A stretch of 64,000 bases of DNA from Rhizobium redzepovicii (lineage in GTDB: Bacteria > Pseudomonadota > Alphaproteobacteria > Rhizobiales > Rhizobiaceae), in the NCBI RefSeq assembly GCF_019793435.1, contig NZ_JAILYH010000016.1:1-64000 (forward strand). The letters are read 5' to 3'. Each line of letters begins with the position of its first letter. Position 1 is the first letter of the stretch. The position numbers and the translations under genes were made by a program. The notes beneath the pieces are model-generated. The model saw only the letters and a program-made list of their open reading frames with translations, had not been told where the DNA came from and ran no database searches. Below, piece after piece: positions 17,095 through 25,541 of this stretch.

Positions 17095-18714
17095 TCAGAC
17101 CAACAAGTGCGATGCTTGGCTGGAATGAAACGCATCGACATTGATGTAGATACCCAGCGCGTCCGTGTCGATGTGCGAAGCACCGTCGGAAATTTTGTAC
17201 TGGAAGGATTCGCTGACGTTCCCGTGAAGGCCGACGAGTTTTGCCGCGTCCACGGTGTAGGTGTAATCGCCATCACTCTCAATATGGATGACACCGTATT
17301 TCCCCGTAACCGTCAGCCCATGTTTATCCACGGCATTGTCGCCAAAGCGACGCAACAGCACACTGCCATTGGCAGCACTGTCGTTTTCAAGAAGGTTTCC
17401 ATGATATGCGCTGCCGGTGTCGGCCGAAATCTTCAAGTTGTCGTGGACAGCGACAATTTTTGGGGCGGCGACCGACGGCGTGGTCGCGACCGGCGTTTCG
17501 GTCGCAGGCACTGGAGTGGTAGTCTGCGGCGCCGGCATTTCCGCAGGGTGTTCGACGACCGGTGCAACAGGCGGCTGCTCATGGCTCGTTGACGTATCGC
17601 TATTCGTGCCGCCGGCGCTGTCGAGTTCGGCCTGCGCTTGCTCGAATGTTTTGTTGTCGCCGACAAAGAACGTGTTTTGCGCAGCGATTGTGGCGGGCAT
17701 CGTCAGCGTCGATACATCGCTGTCGATGATATTGTCATAGAAGGAGCCCGATGCTGGCCGGTCGACCTTAAGCGCCGAGGAGGACAGATCGTCAAAGACA
17801 TTGTCATGAACATCGATATTCTCGCGAATATAGACGGGATTGCCGGCGGCGCTGACCAGAACCCCATACACCCCGTCATGGACATAATTCCCGCTAATAT
17901 CGTAGTTCTTCGCATCGCCCTGATCGCCAAGGCCGATGCCGTAGGACCAGCTGTAGCCGCCATATCCCGAGATGTCGTTGTCGTGGATGGCGATGTTGGT
18001 GCCAGCCTGTGCGCTCAATCCGAAGCCGCCGCCAACGAGCGTATTGCCCTCGACCAAAGCATCTTGAGCTCGGACCAGTACCAAAACACCTTTGGCGCTG
18101 TTGGTTTGCGTTTGCTCCAGATGATTGTCCTTGACGAGAATATTGCTGCTGTCGTTGAGCTGAATGGCGTCTGCGGCACTTCCCTGGCTGTTGGTGACGG
18201 TGTTGTTGATCAGGGTGACGCCCTTGACCTTTTCCATCCAGATCCCGTCGGAATGGACACCGGTCAGCGTGCTGTTTTCGATGGTGATGTTCTGGCTGCT
18301 TTGGAAGCTGACGGATCCGGGCTTTCCGGCAAGGCCGGTATTGGTCACCTCGACATTCCGTACGACCCAGTTCGACACGTTTCCTGCATATATCGCGTTC
18401 GCTCCAGTGTCGGCGATCTTGATATTCTCGATAACGATATTCGAGGCCTTGGAACCATGGATGCCGTCATTGCTGCTGTGAATGACCGGGGCGTCGCCAA
18501 GACCGTAGCTGCCAATGGTGATCGGAGCCGCAACGCTGCCGGAGTATTTCAAATCGAATTGCTCATTGAACACGCTTCCGGCAGCGAGCAGGACACTGTC
18601 GCCGGGGTTCAGCCTCAGGGATTCGACAGCGGACAATGTCGCGAAAGCTGAGTTCTCCGTGGTTCCGCTGTTATGATCGGATCCTGTCGCTGAGTTCACG
18701 TAGTAGACGGTCAT
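17095..18714 (-). CDS. plyA: PlyA-like secreted glycanase: parallel beta-helix plus C-terminal Ra (cadherin-like) domain
   Basis: A 539-residue protein. Residues 1 to about 340 form right-handed beta-helix repeats (many N-I-x-I-x-x-N units such as SSNILVKDNHL), the fold of pectate lyases and polygalacturonases. A Pro/Thr/Glu linker (about 365-412) leads to a cadherin-like Ra domain (about 415-530, YGVIHIESDGDYTYTVD). There is no N-terminal signal peptide, and the C-terminus ends in hydrophobic residues, fitting PrsDE export. In R. leguminosarum PlyA trims nascent EPS at the cell surface. RBS GGGGAGA precedes the ATG. Confidence 0.85.
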   Translation of the reverse strand: MTVYYVNSATGSDHNSGTTENSAFATLSAVESLRLNPGDSVLLAAGSVFNEQFDLKYSGSVAAPITIGSYGLGDAPVIHSSNDGIHGSKASNIVIENIKIADTGANAIYAGNVSNWVVRNVEVTNTGLAGKPGSVSFQSSQNITIENSTLTGVHSDGIWMEKVKGVTLINNTVTNSQGSAADAIQLNDSSNILVKDNHLEQTQTNSAKGVLVLVRAQDALVEGNTLVGGGFGLSAQAGTNIAIHDNDISGYGGYSWSYGIGLGDQGDAKNYDISGNYVHDGVYGVLVSAAGNPVYIRENIDVHDNVFDDLSSSALKVDRPASGSFYDNIIDSDVSTLTMPATIAAQNTFFVGDNKTFEQAQAELDSAGGTNSDTSTSHEQPPVAPVVEHPAEMPAPQTTTPVPATETPVATTPSVAAPKIVAVHDNLKISADTGSAYHGNLLENDSAANGSVLLRRFGDNAVDKHGLTVTGKYGVIHIESDGDYTYTVDAAKLVGLHGNVSESFQYKISDGASHIDTDALGIYINVDAFHSSQASHLLV

Positions 18715-19400
18715 GCTTTGATCTCCCCAAGGTAATGGGAATCTTCTAAGCGTGGACCTCTCTCTGGCGGCTAAAATGAAACACTAAAATTCTTTCTATC
18801 TGCCGTTATTCTTCATCGTCAGACGCATTTTCTTCGTCGCCGATGTATTTCTATGGCGTTAAAGTTGCAACGCATGACAAGAATGTATTTTTACTAGAAA
18901 GCAATTCGATGGAAGCCCATTTTCCGTAACCGACGGATTGCCGTGATCATGTTGCTACAACCAGGCAGGTTGTTCCTCAGCCTACCCCAACTATGAGAAT
19001 GACAGTGATGACCTTAATAGGATGTGAGAGAGGCTATCGAGAAAACATGACAAAATCACCAAAAGAGATTGCTAGCCCGATGTGATTATTTGACAATTTC
19101 ATCTGCGGGGAAGTGACGTCCTGTATTCCTATTGATTGCTTCCGAATAAAACTTCTTACCTTGTGAAGAAATATGTTCAATTTTCCAATATGCCGCGTAT
19201 TCACTTATTATTAATGCGCCGATCAGCCGGCGTTTCGCCCAATTACTCCGATTGTATGTGTGCCATTATTGCACACCGGGCACTCCAATGTTAATCTCAG
19301 GTTAATCTCAGCCTTGACTCTCTGTATTAATATATCCTTAATCGCACCCGTCGCTAAGGTTAAAATTGGCCAGCGAAGATCAATTCAAGGAGAGACAACA
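18715..19400. other. 686-bp divergent regulatory region between plyA and rapA2
   Basis: No convincing gene. The region is AT-rich and must hold the promoters of both divergent genes. The right end carries a tandem 11-bp direct repeat and a promoter-like CTTGAC (listed separately). Nothing else is recognised in 18715-19285. Confidence 0.5.
19290..19341 (+). promoter_or_regulatory. tandem direct repeat and candidate promoter of rapA2
   Basis: GTTAATCTCAG occurs twice with no gap (19290-19300 and 19301-19311), so the copies lie one helical turn apart. Immediately downstream is CTTGAC (19313-19318), identical to the rhizobial -35 consensus. A weaker -10 (CCTTAA at 19336-19341) sits 17 bp on. The arrangement resembles a tandem activator or repressor site next to a promoter. 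Confidence 0.4.
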
Positions 19401-20111
19401 ATGGCTATTCACGCAACCGACGATACTGCCACATTTCTAGAAACCGATGTCATCTCTGGAAATCTGCTCAGCAACGATTCATCCGACAACGGTCACCTAT
19501 TCCTCCGCGCATTCGACCAGCAGAGCGTTGGCGCCAAGCAGGGCAACAGCCAGGTCACCGAGATCCAGGGCGATTACGGCACCTTCTTCGTCAAACCGGA
19601 CGGCAGCTACACCTATGTCCTGAGCGATGCTGCCAAGGTCAACTTCACCAATGGTGAATTGCTCCAGGAAAAGGTCTCATACAAGATCTCCGACGGCAGC
19701 GGTCATACCGATGTCGGCCTGTTCACCCTGAACATTCAGGGCGTAACCCAGGTCAAGCCGATCGCTGTCGACGACCACTACAGCTTCACCGAAGGCAGCC
19801 CCATCGCCGGCAATGCTCTCGACAACGACATTCCCGGCGACAATGGACATCTCTTCCTCCGTCAGTTCGCCGGCACGAACGTCAACGGCAATCCGAGCGC
19901 AACGACCGACGTCGCCGGGACCTATGGCACGTTCCATGTCAAGGCGGACGGTTCATTCACCTACGATTTGGCAGCGGATATCGCTCCGGGCGATCACGTC
20001 ACGGAAACCATCCAATATTACAAGATCTCCGACGGCGAAGGTCATACGGATGCCGGCGTTCTGACGCTCAATATCACGGGCACGGACTTTGTCTCGGGCG
20101 CCAGCGTCTAA
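19401..20111 (+). CDS. rapA2: RapA2-like secreted EPS-binding lectin with two cadherin-like (Ra/CHDL) domains
   Basis: This 236-residue protein consists of two Ra domains, about 5-115 and 120-232. They share blocks such as DNGHLFLR, YGTFFVKPDGSYTY / YGTFHVKADGSFTY and KISDGSGHTD / KISDGEGHTD. Acidic residues are plentiful, as expected for calcium-binding cadherin-like folds. RapA2 of R. leguminosarum is a PrsDE-secreted calcium-dependent lectin that binds its acidic EPS. This protein has the same architecture and no N-terminal signal peptide. ATG 19401 has AAGGAGAG upstream; longer in-frame starts cross the promoter region. The family is secure; the paralogue symbol is likely. Confidence 0.82.
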   Translation: MAIHATDDTATFLETDVISGNLLSNDSSDNGHLFLRAFDQQSVGAKQGNSQVTEIQGDYGTFFVKPDGSYTYVLSDAAKVNFTNGELLQEKVSYKISDGSGHTDVGLFTLNIQGVTQVKPIAVDDHYSFTEGSPIAGNALDNDIPGDNGHLFLRQFAGTNVNGNPSATTDVAGTYGTFHVKADGSFTYDLAADIAPGDHVTETIQYYKISDGEGHTDAGVLTLNITGTDFVSGASV

Positions 20112-20138
20112 TCGTTCACCAGATAATCAATAGACGAC

Positions 20139-20160
20139 GCCCGCCGCGCAAGCGGCGGGC
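20139..20160 (+). terminator. GC-rich hairpin after rapA2
   Basis: GCCCGCCGC (20139-20147), loop GCAA, GCGGCGGGC (20152-20160): a perfect 9-bp stem 28 bp after the rapA2 stop. The trailing U-run is poor, so it may act as a transcript-stabilising hairpin or a bidirectional terminator shared with the convergent gene. Confidence 0.5.
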
Positions 20161-20231
20161 GCTATTGCCCTTAAAGCCCTGGTTGACGGCGGTTCTGACT
20201 CTGCAGCTGTTCTCCTTAGAATGGCCGACGA

Positions 20232-20936
20232 TTACTTGCTGCAGCGCTGCCGGAATCGGGCTGTCGCTCCATCCCCAAGCCCTGCCCAGGTTCGATCGAA
20301 GATAGGGCGGAGTTGTGGGCTGATCTCTCTAATAGCGGCGTTGACCCTGCAACGATCGCCAAGTTTCAGCATCGTCACGAGATCGCTATTAAGCGCAGCC
20401 TTTGCCGTTGATAGCGTTGCATTCGTAAAATCGTTCCAGAAGTAAAACCGCGTCAGAATCATCGACTCGTCGTGGGGCGCCAGAGCGACGGACCGCTTCA
20501 TCATTTCCGCAACCGAAAGCGGATCTTCAGCAATCACGGATTGGACGGCGGCGAGACGAAGCCAAAAATTGCTGTTCGTCGGCATGCACGAGAGCGAATG
20601 TTGCAGGTAGTGTCGGGCGCTCGATGCCGCGGCAGCCCAAGCGTCGTAATTGACGTTGACGTTCTGCCGATCGAGTTGCGCCAGGACAAGTGTTACACCG
20701 GCGGCGACAATGTCGGACCGACAATAATGTCCATCGACAATATCGATGGTCCGCGCCGCATATTTGGCTTCAACATCATCGGTGACAGTCTCGCCGTGCT
20801 CGAGCCTTTCAGCGACGATAGAGATACTGGCGGTTTTTATCGAAGCGTACAGCTCTCTACCGGCCAGCACCGCAAAGACTGCGGTGACGACAAGGAAAAC
20901 AATCCGTGTGACCGAAACGAACGGGCCGCGAGGCAT
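20232..20936 (-). CDS. uncharacterised membrane-anchored protein translationally coupled to pssP
   Basis: This 234-residue protein has one N-terminal hydrophobic helix (about 10-25) followed by a soluble, mainly helical domain. Residues about 100-175 look like degenerate TPR-like helical repeats. Cysteines occur near 63, 117, 204 and 232. Its ATG overlaps the pssP stop (TGATG), so it is translated with the co-polymerase and probably works at the EPS assembly complex in the periplasm (inference). I do not recognise the family. Confidence 0.75.
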   Translation of the reverse strand: MPRGPFVSVTRIVFLVVTAVFAVLAGRELYASIKTASISIVAERLEHGETVTDDVEAKYAARTIDIVDGHYCRSDIVAAGVTLVLAQLDRQNVNVNYDAWAAAASSARHYLQHSLSCMPTNSNFWLRLAAVQSVIAEDPLSVAEMMKRSVALAPHDESMILTRFYFWNDFTNATLSTAKAALNSDLVTMLKLGDRCRVNAAIREISPQLRPIFDRTWAGLGDGATARFRQRCSK

Positions 20937-23212
20937 CAGCTTTCAGTGTAGTATCGCGAGTAACGCTTATAATAATACTCACTGGAGCCGAATGTCCTGT
21001 AAAGCTTCATCTGCGACGGATCGACCTTGGTCAATATAGCGCCGACGCATTTCGCATAGAGCTCCGGCTCCGACAGCAGCGTCGACTGCACGACCTTGCG
21101 CGATGTCTTTCCCCACTCGATAACGAAAACCACTGCATCGAGCTTCGAGTTGATAGCGCGCGCATCGACGACGGGCGCCAAAGGCGGCAGGTCGACGATA
21201 ATGTAATCGAAGCTTTGACGCGCAATTTCAAGAAGCTGGTCCATGCCGCGTGACGCGAGCAGCTCCGACGAATGCGGGACACGATACCTTGCAACCGTTG
21301 GAAGAAATGCAAGCTTTGTCTTGGGATCAAGAAGGATCAGATCCTTGAGCGGACGGCCATCGACGATCGCCTCGAGCAAGCCGGCCTCGGCATGACGACC
21401 AATTGCTCGGGTCGCACCGGGATTGCGCATATCGCCGTCGATCAGCAGGCAGCGGGCACCTTGCATTGCCAGAAGCTTGGCAAAATTGATTGATGTCGTC
21501 GACTTCCCCTCGCCGGGCAAGCTCGACACCACACCGATGACCTTGCAGCGCTGATCGGCCGCACTGAGGTCGATCGCAATCTTGGCGCTTCGAAGCGTCT
21601 CGGCAAACGCCGAGAGCGGGTGCTCCTCGACGTAGGTCGTGGTCTTGCTACCCCTGGCGATGCTTCGCGGGTTGCTCGGATCGACGAGCGTAGGATCATC
21701 GATGTTATCGTCAACCAGCGGCATGACGCCAAGCGATTCAACATCGAGCACTTCCTTGACGTCATCACCGGTGCGGAAGAACCGATCGCGGAACTCTCGG
21801 AAAGCGCCTATGCCGCTTCCGACCGCACATCCGAGGAACATCGCAAAAGCGACGACAAGGGCTCTCTTCGGAGCACTCGGCTTCGTCGGAGTCTCTGCCA
21901 TGGTGATGATGCGCGCAGCGGTAATCGGGAAGCTCTGCTGCTGAATGGCTTCCTGGTAGCGCGTCAGGAAACTCTGATAAAGATTCTTGTAGGTGTCGCG
22001 CGTGCGCTCGAGTTCGCGAACCTGCACCTGCGTTTCACCGGCCGTCGCGGCAACGCCAGTCGCCTTCGTGACACTGTCACGCAAAGAGTTTTCCCGTGAC
22101 TGCGCGACCTGCAGCTCGCTTTGATAGCTCTCGGCGATGCGGTTCAACTCATCGAACATGAGTCTCTTATATTCTTCCATCTCCGCACGAAGCCGAACGG
22201 CCTGGACGTGATCGGGACCAAGTCGCGCCTCGATTTCGGTCTCGAGCTTGGACGCCTCGAGATATTTCTTGCGCAGGTCGTTGGAAATGGAGCTGTCGAG
22301 CACGTCGGTGACGATCGCGTCGGTTTGCTTGGCGTCGATGATCGATTTGACGCGCGCATACTTTGCCTCGGCCTTCGCCGTCTCGGCCTGGGCATTGATC
22401 AACTGCGTGTTGATCTCGGAAAGCTGCTGCTCGCTGATCAGGGTACCGGATCCGGCCTCGACAAGCCCATGCTCGCTGCGGAATTTCTGAACCGCAAGGT
22501 CGGCATCAAGCGCCTGCTGCCGCAGCTCTTCGATACGCTCCTGAAGCCATTCGCCGGCCCGGCGTGTCGCCTCGTATTTCGAATTGAGTTTGTCGACTAG
22601 GTAGACGTCGGCAATGGCCGCGGCGATCTGACGCGCCATATCGGGCGACTGCGAGGTATAACTGACATCGAGAACGTAGGATTTGCCGACACGTTCGACA
22701 TCGATATTACCGGCTACAGTTTCCGCAGCGTACCGCCGCAGCATTTCCCGATCGGGCGCGACTGCTGCGGCGTCGGCAAACCATGATTTGAAATTCACCA
22801 TCGACTTCAGCGTCGCGACTGAAAACAGCGAATTCCGCTGGGCGTTGAACACCGGATCGTCGACCAGTTTCAACTTATCGACCACGGCATAGGCGATCGT
22901 GTCCGACTTCAACAGCTCGACCTGGCTGAGTACGGTCCCTTCGTCATCGTCCATCTGGCCGAAAGCCGCCAGTTGGTTGATCACCTGGTTATCGCTGCGG
23001 TCGATCAGCACGCTTGTATCGGCGGTGTAGACCGGCACCGACGTCAGCACATACACAACGCCGAGAATGGCGAAGGCGAACGCGCAAGCCGCAACCATCC
23101 GCCACTGTCGGCGGGCAATCGCGATGAGCTTGTCGAAATCGATGAAATCAGCGTCGTTTCCTGCATCGCGGGAGGGGTCGATACGCGGGGTAAGTTTATC
23201 TGGCGATAGCAA
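20936..23212 (-). CDS. pssP: PssP, polysaccharide co-polymerase with C-terminal tyrosine-kinase-like domain (Wzc/ExoP type)
   Basis: About 758 residues. The Wzz-type domain has a first membrane helix near residue 45 (ACAFAFAILGVVYVL), a long periplasmic coiled coil (about 180-410) and a second helix (about 440-460). The BY-kinase domain follows, with Walker A SSLPGEGKST near 563, Walker A' LLIDGDMRNP and Walker B YIIVDLPP. The tail has a tyrosine cluster (EYYYKRYSRYY). It controls EPS chain length and polymerisation with PssT. I prefer the TTG at 23212 because GGAGA lies 7 nt upstream; another TTG lies at 23233. Confidence 0.93.
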   Translation of the reverse strand: MLSPDKLTPRIDPSRDAGNDADFIDFDKLIAIARRQWRMVAACAFAFAILGVVYVLTSVPVYTADTSVLIDRSDNQVINQLAAFGQMDDDEGTVLSQVELLKSDTIAYAVVDKLKLVDDPVFNAQRNSLFSVATLKSMVNFKSWFADAAAVAPDREMLRRYAAETVAGNIDVERVGKSYVLDVSYTSQSPDMARQIAAAIADVYLVDKLNSKYEATRRAGEWLQERIEELRQQALDADLAVQKFRSEHGLVEAGSGTLISEQQLSEINTQLINAQAETAKAEAKYARVKSIIDAKQTDAIVTDVLDSSISNDLRKKYLEASKLETEIEARLGPDHVQAVRLRAEMEEYKRLMFDELNRIAESYQSELQVAQSRENSLRDSVTKATGVAATAGETQVQVRELERTRDTYKNLYQSFLTRYQEAIQQQSFPITAARIITMAETPTKPSAPKRALVVAFAMFLGCAVGSGIGAFREFRDRFFRTGDDVKEVLDVESLGVMPLVDDNIDDPTLVDPSNPRSIARGSKTTTYVEEHPLSAFAETLRSAKIAIDLSAADQRCKVIGVVSSLPGEGKSTTSINFAKLLAMQGARCLLIDGDMRNPGATRAIGRHAEAGLLEAIVDGRPLKDLILLDPKTKLAFLPTVARYRVPHSSELLASRGMDQLLEIARQSFDYIIVDLPPLAPVVDARAINSKLDAVVFVIEWGKTSRKVVQSTLLSEPELYAKCVGAILTKVDPSQMKLYRTFGSSEYYYKRYSRYYTES

Positions 23213-23259
23213 TTTCGATCTCCAACAAATCAAGCGCTAAGATCTAAGGGCAATTCCAG

Positions 23260-23961
23260 CTATTGTATGACCGCGACGCTCGGACTCGTCGACTGCGTCG
23301 TGTCGGAGGAGGATTGGCCTCCCCCATTTGTGCTGACAATCGTAATAGTGCTCGAAGACGAGTCGTCGCCGGCATTCGAAACTTTCAGCGTACCCGCAGT
23401 CGTCGCGGCGCCGTCAAAAGGCGTGCCATCGTCAGCGCCGGGGCCAGTTTGGCCAACCTGCCCGTCATTGCCGATGCCAGATGCGGCAGCGGCGGAGCTT
23501 GCACCTGGACCGAGCGCCGCGGTCCCGCCTTCGGCAAGGACCTTTGCAAAGGCGGCGAGTAGCGGGGCAAGATTGGGATCGGCGCTCGCAGCCTCGGCGA
23601 CCGCCTTTTCGATCGCCAGCTTGGATAGCGGGTCCGTCACCTGACAGCTGTTTGCAGCCCGACCAAGACCCGAGCCGATGGCCGCCATCTGTGCGGCATT
23701 GGCTGTCTTGGCCTGCTCGATTACCGGTAATAGAGCCTCGCCGCTACTGCCGACCAGCGCACGAACGAGTGACGATAGAACCAGCGGATCAGACATGTCG
23801 AGCAGAATGGCCGGATTAGCCGTAAACGCGTTGACATCGACGGTAGTGAGATTTGCGAGGCGCACGCAAGCGGCCGCCAAGGCGCTTGAATTCATGCCGG
23901 CAAACATCGCAACGGCAAGTCCACTATATGCAAGCTTACGATAAACACCAAACCTTGCCAT
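23260..23961 (-). CDS. pssO: PssO, secreted/surface protein of EPS export
   Basis: This 233-residue protein has an N-terminal signal peptide (about 1-30, ending SALAAA) and a helical middle with one cysteine pair (about C32 and C104). The C-terminal third is low-complexity, rich in Gly/Ser/Ala/Thr, and probably disordered. It occupies the pssO position between pssN and pssP of the R. leguminosarum pssTNOP block. There PssO is a surface-exposed protein needed for normal EPS export. The spacing to pssP is short and a stable hairpin separates it from pssN. Confidence 0.82.
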   Translation of the reverse strand: MARFGVYRKLAYSGLAVAMFAGMNSSALAAACVRLANLTTVDVNAFTANPAILLDMSDPLVLSSLVRALVGSSGEALLPVIEQAKTANAAQMAAIGSGLGRAANSCQVTDPLSKLAIEKAVAEAASADPNLAPLLAAFAKVLAEGGTAALGPGASSAAAASGIGNDGQVGQTGPGADDGTPFDGAATTAGTLKVSNAGDDSSSSTITIVSTNGGGQSSSDTTQSTSPSVAVIQ

Positions 23962-24002
23962 ATCGGTGGTTCCTTCATCAAATCCGCTATGGAAAATACC
24001 AC

Positions 24003-24032
24003 GCGGCGTTGGTCATCTGCGAGCAACGCCGC
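24003..24032 (-). terminator. intercistronic hairpin between pssN and pssO
   Basis: GCGGCGTTG (24003-24011) pairs perfectly with CAACGCCGC (24024-24032) across a 12-nt loop. On the leftward transcript it lies just after the pssN stop and before pssO, followed by a weak U-run (GTGGTATTTT). It may attenuate or process the pssTNOP message. Confidence 0.45.
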
Positions 24033-24043
24033 CTATATTTCAA

Positions 24044-25255
24044 TCAATTTCCGAGATCCTGGACCGCGTTGCGAGTATCGTTCGCATCGTCGGTCACGCC
24101 TGCCACAGTGGACGATACCGAGTTTACGATGTCAAGGAACTTGACCAGTTCAACCGAGTCCGAATTGGAAATATAGATAATATCCTTGTCTTCCATCTTG
24201 AATTGCTGAACCGCAAACAAGGTCGCCGGATCGCGCAGATTCGCGCGGACGATCACTGGAACCGTCTCACCCGCAAATCGCGTCGTGTCGACGTTCATCG
24301 ACTGAACCGTTTTCTTCGGGACCAAGCGATAGAGCAAGACCTGAGCCGGATCGGCGCGGTCGTCGCGCAAACCGCCCGCCTTGGCGATCGCTTCTCCGAG
24401 GGTCAGGTCGGATTCTTCGAAATCGAAGCGGCCGCTGACGCCTGCGGCGCCGAGCGTGAGATAGGTGCGGCGCTCATGATCGATCGAGACCGTATCATTC
24501 GGCGCGACATAGATATTCTCCGCCGGATTCTTCAACAGCGTATTGTAGGCGACGGTTGCCGTCTTGCCGCGACGCTGCAGCGTAACATTCGTTTCGATAT
24601 TGTTGGTCGTCAAACCGCCGGCGGCGGAAATGACATCGAGAACACGCTCTCCGGCCGGGCTGATCGTGATGCGCTGAGGATTGTTGACGTCACCGAGCAC
24701 CGCCACCTGACTGGAGCGGTTGGTCGTCGTCGTGATGACCACCTGAGGCTCGATCGCGCGGCTCGCCAGCCGGTCCTCGACATCCTGCTCCACGGTCTCC
24801 TTCAGGCGACCGGCGGCCGGAACGCGACCGGCATAGGGAATCGTAATCGTCCCATTTCTATCGATGGTCTGCTCTGGCAAGGAAATGTAATTGCCGGGTC
24901 GACTGCCGGCATCGGACGGAATGAAGAGACCGCCGGACTGAGCTTCGAAGATGGCAACCTGGACGACGTCGCCATAACCAAGCGGAATTTCAGGCGCCCC
25001 GCCGCGACCACCGCCAAATCCTTTGAAGGACGTCGGCTGGGCAGAGGTAAAATAGGGCAGAACGTTCTTGCTGAGATCGATCAGGGCGTAGTCGATGCCG
25101 ACACGACGCTCCTTCGTTGTCACTTTCACTGCCGCATCTCGATCAACATCTTTGTGATCGGGACCGGATCTTGGCAACGATGTGCAGCTTGCCAATATAG
25201 TGGTTAGCGCTACAACAATGGCGACGCGTGTACTACCGATACGAGAACAACCCAT
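24044..25255 (-). CDS. pssN: PssN, outer-membrane lipoprotein for polysaccharide export (OPX family)
   Basis: A 403-residue protein with a lipoprotein signal ending TTILASC (lipobox cysteine near residue 23). It is followed by the Poly_export domain (GYGDVVQVAIFEA) and SLBB/soluble-ligand domains (TITIPYAGRVPAAGRL; VAVLGDVNNPQRITI). PssN is the Wza-like component of the R. leguminosarum EPS export machine. ATG 25255 starts the signal peptide directly; an upstream in-frame codon at 25312 would give an implausible extension. pssT lies 286 bp upstream. Confidence 0.93.
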   Translation of the reverse strand: MGCSRIGSTRVAIVVALTTILASCTSLPRSGPDHKDVDRDAAVKVTTKERRVGIDYALIDLSKNVLPYFTSAQPTSFKGFGGGRGGAPEIPLGYGDVVQVAIFEAQSGGLFIPSDAGSRPGNYISLPEQTIDRNGTITIPYAGRVPAAGRLKETVEQDVEDRLASRAIEPQVVITTTTNRSSQVAVLGDVNNPQRITISPAGERVLDVISAAGGLTTNNIETNVTLQRRGKTATVAYNTLLKNPAENIYVAPNDTVSIDHERRTYLTLGAAGVSGRFDFEESDLTLGEAIAKAGGLRDDRADPAQVLLYRLVPKKTVQSMNVDTTRFAGETVPVIVRANLRDPATLFAVQQFKMEDKDIIYISNSDSVELVKFLDIVNSVSSTVAGVTDDANDTRNAVQDLGN

Positions 25256-25541
25256 AGAATAACCTGTGTTGACGCCCCTGAAGCTACTGCCCCGCAATCT
25301 GACAAAATACAAGACAAACCCCGATCAATAACACTGAAAGCCGATTAACATTCCCCTAACTGTGGCAGGCTGGCAACGCCGAGCCTCTGAGGAAGCGAAT
25401 AACGACCCAGTTTAACTTTTCTGGCGCCGTAAGAACCCGAGGGCTAGACCCGCTATAAAATTTCTTGCGTTTCAGAGTCAACAGTTCGCACCTGCACAAT
25501 CGCTATTTTTCAAAAACCTTCATAAACCATCTGTTTAAATT

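Noticed and set aside
23966..25207. 413-codon plus-strand frame opposite pssN
   Set aside because: PssN has a lipobox and export domains on the minus strand. The antisense product is Arg/Ile-rich without motifs.
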